From Acidobacteriota bacterium (GTDB lineage Bacteria > Acidobacteriota > Thermoanaerobaculia > Thermoanaerobaculales > Thermoanaerobaculaceae), in the NCBI GenBank assembly GCA_027458945.1, contig DAIDOU010000149.1:1-6132 (forward strand): a stretch of DNA of 6,132 bases, written 5' to 3'. Each line of letters starts with the position of its first letter. Within the stretch, counting starts at the first letter, position 1. Below are positions 5,171-6,132 of this stretch, piece by piece. The position numbers were made by a program, and so were the translations under genes. The notes beneath the pieces were generated by a model. That model did not search any database, was not told the DNA's origin, and saw nothing but the letters and a program-made list of their open reading frames with translations.

Positions 5171-6132
5171 ATGAAGGCGATGGTGGGCGGCTTCCGTGTC
5201 GGTGCCAACGAGGTCCATCGGGTGCTCGGCGACCACATGCTGGTGGACGGCTTCCACATCGTCCCCGACCTCGAGCGCTCGCGCGGCTCGTTCCTGGTCG
5301 ACGAGAGGGACGGGGTCGCGTACCTCGACCTGTTCTCGAACTTCGCGTCGCAGGCGCTGGGGTGGAACCACCCCGGCCTCGCCGACCCCGAGTTCCGCGA
5401 GCGCCTGCTGCTGGCGGCGACGCACAAGCCGGCCAACTCCGACCTGTACACCCGTTTCTTCGCGGAGTTCATCGAGACGTTCTCCCACGTCGCGCTCCCG
5501 GCCAGCCACACGAGCCACGTCTTCGTCGTCGACGGCGGCTCGCTCGCGGTCGAGAACGCCCTCAAGACCGCGTTCGACTGGAAGGCGAAGCGCAACCGGG
5601 CCGCGGGGCTCGGCGGCGAGGGCGGCCTGCAGGTGGTCCACTTCCGCCAGGCGTTCCACGGCCGCTCGGGGTACACGCTGTCGCTGACCAACACGTTCGA
5701 CCCGCGCAAGACGGCGCTCTACCCCAAGTTCCCCTGGCCGCGCGTCTCCAACCCGAAGATCACCTTCCCCCTCGACGCCCACCGCGCCGAGGTCGAGCGC
5801 GCCGAGGCGCACGCCGTCGCCGAGATCGAGGAGGCGGTGGCCCGCCACGGCGCCGAGATCGCCTGCCTGATCGTCGAACCGATCCAGGCCGAGGGCGGCG
5901 ATAATCACTTCCGCCCCGAGTTTCTGCGCGCGCTGCGCGAGCTCGCCGACCGCCACGACTTCCTCCTCATCTTCGACGAGGTGCAGACCGGCCTCGGGAT
6001 CACCGGCAGCATGTGGGCGTGGCAGGGGCTCGGCGTCGAGCCGGACATCTTCGCCTTCGGCAAGAAGGTGCAGGCGTGCGGCATCGCCTGCAACACGCGC
6101 ATCGACAACGTCCCCGACAACGTGTTCCACGT
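5171..6132 (+). CDS. lat: L-lysine 6-aminotransferase, N-terminal 320 residues (cut by window end)
   Basis: This is a class III PLP-dependent aminotransferase that moves the epsilon-amino group of L-lysine to 2-oxoglutarate. It yields glutamate and allysine, which cyclises to piperideine-6-carboxylate. Strong subgroup landmarks are NHPGLADPEFR (66-76), THKPANSDLYT (84-94), the PLP phosphate loop DGGSLAVENALK (121-132), AFHGRSGYTLSLTNT (161-175), EPIQAEGGDNHFRPEF (236-251), IFDEVQTG (267-274, with D269 facing the PLP ring nitrogen) and FGKKVQACG (296-304). K298 is the likely Schiff-base lysine and E241 the glutamate switch, since their spacing equals that of K300 and E243 in M. tuberculosis Rv3290c as I remember it. 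Relatives are about 450 residues, so roughly the last 130 are missing. The ATG at 5171 follows AAAGGAG by 7 nt. The gene starts 44 bp after infC with no terminator seen, so it may be co-transcribed. The role (lysine catabolism or aminoadipate supply) is not decided by what is visible. Confidence 0.92.
   Translation, partial: MKAMVGGFRVGANEVHRVLGDHMLVDGFHIVPDLERSRGSFLVDERDGVAYLDLFSNFASQALGWNHPGLADPEFRERLLLAATHKPANSDLYTRFFAEFIETFSHVALPASHTSHVFVVDGGSLAVENALKTAFDWKAKRNRAAGLGGEGGLQVVHFRQAFHGRSGYTLSLTNTFDPRKTALYPKFPWPRVSNPKITFPLDAHRAEVERAEAHAVAEIEEAVARHGAEIACLIVEPIQAEGGDNHFRPEFLRALRELADRHDFLLIFDEVQTGLGITGSMWAWQGLGVEPDIFAFGKKVQACGIACNTRIDNVPDNVFH

Noticed and set aside
5003..6130. A 375-codon open frame on the minus strand opposite infC's end and lat.
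   Set aside because: It is antisense to a clearly conserved aminotransferase, and its translation is biased Glu/Arg/Ala/Val-rich sequence without family motifs.

Overview
This is a high-GC window (about 70% by eye, with nearly every third codon position G or C) that looks like ordinary chromosome from a Gram-negative bacterium. The Gram-negative reading rests on a signal-peptide-bearing, beta-strand-rich protein resembling DUF3187 outer-membrane proteins. The GC content and gene content would fit a deltaproteobacterial, acidobacterial or similar lineage, but I cannot fix the taxon. I see no insertion sequence, phage gene, CRISPR array, tRNA or rRNA. Coding density is high and no gene-free gap exceeds 135 bp.

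Layout. The left quarter is a minus-strand pair: fmt (methionyl-tRNA formyltransferase, 1584 to 649), followed by and overlapping the 5' part of rsmB (16S rRNA m5C methyltransferase, 674 running off base 1). From 1720 rightwards everything is on the plus strand: a 12-TM MFS efflux-type transporter (1720-2925), a DUF3187-like outer-membrane barrel candidate (2945-3976), a CoA-binding Rossmann protein of the YccU type (4018-4482), infC for translation initiation factor IF3 (4596-5126), and the first two thirds of an L-lysine 6-aminotransferase gene, lat (5171 to the end). The 135-bp divergent spacer between fmt and the transporter holds a perfect 13-bp palindrome and weak promoter-like hexamers on both strands.

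How the genes work together. fmt and infC both serve translation initiation (formylation of initiator tRNA; start-site fidelity), and rsmB modifies the 16S rRNA. The transporter, barrel and CoA-binding genes are closely spaced (19 and 41 bp gaps) and could share a transcript, but their joint role is unknown. lat starts 44 bp after infC, where rpmI-rplT is normally found.

The best points for a second look are: the ATC start codon of infC, which any ATG/GTG/TTG-only caller would miss; a likely leaderless, Shine-Dalgarno-free GTG start for fmt; a Gly-to-Arg change in the conserved FRGRE segment of IF3; the infC-lat arrangement; the palindrome in the divergent spacer; and GC-rich stem-loops abutting several ribosome binding sites. 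I find no convincing evidence of a wholly new system here.
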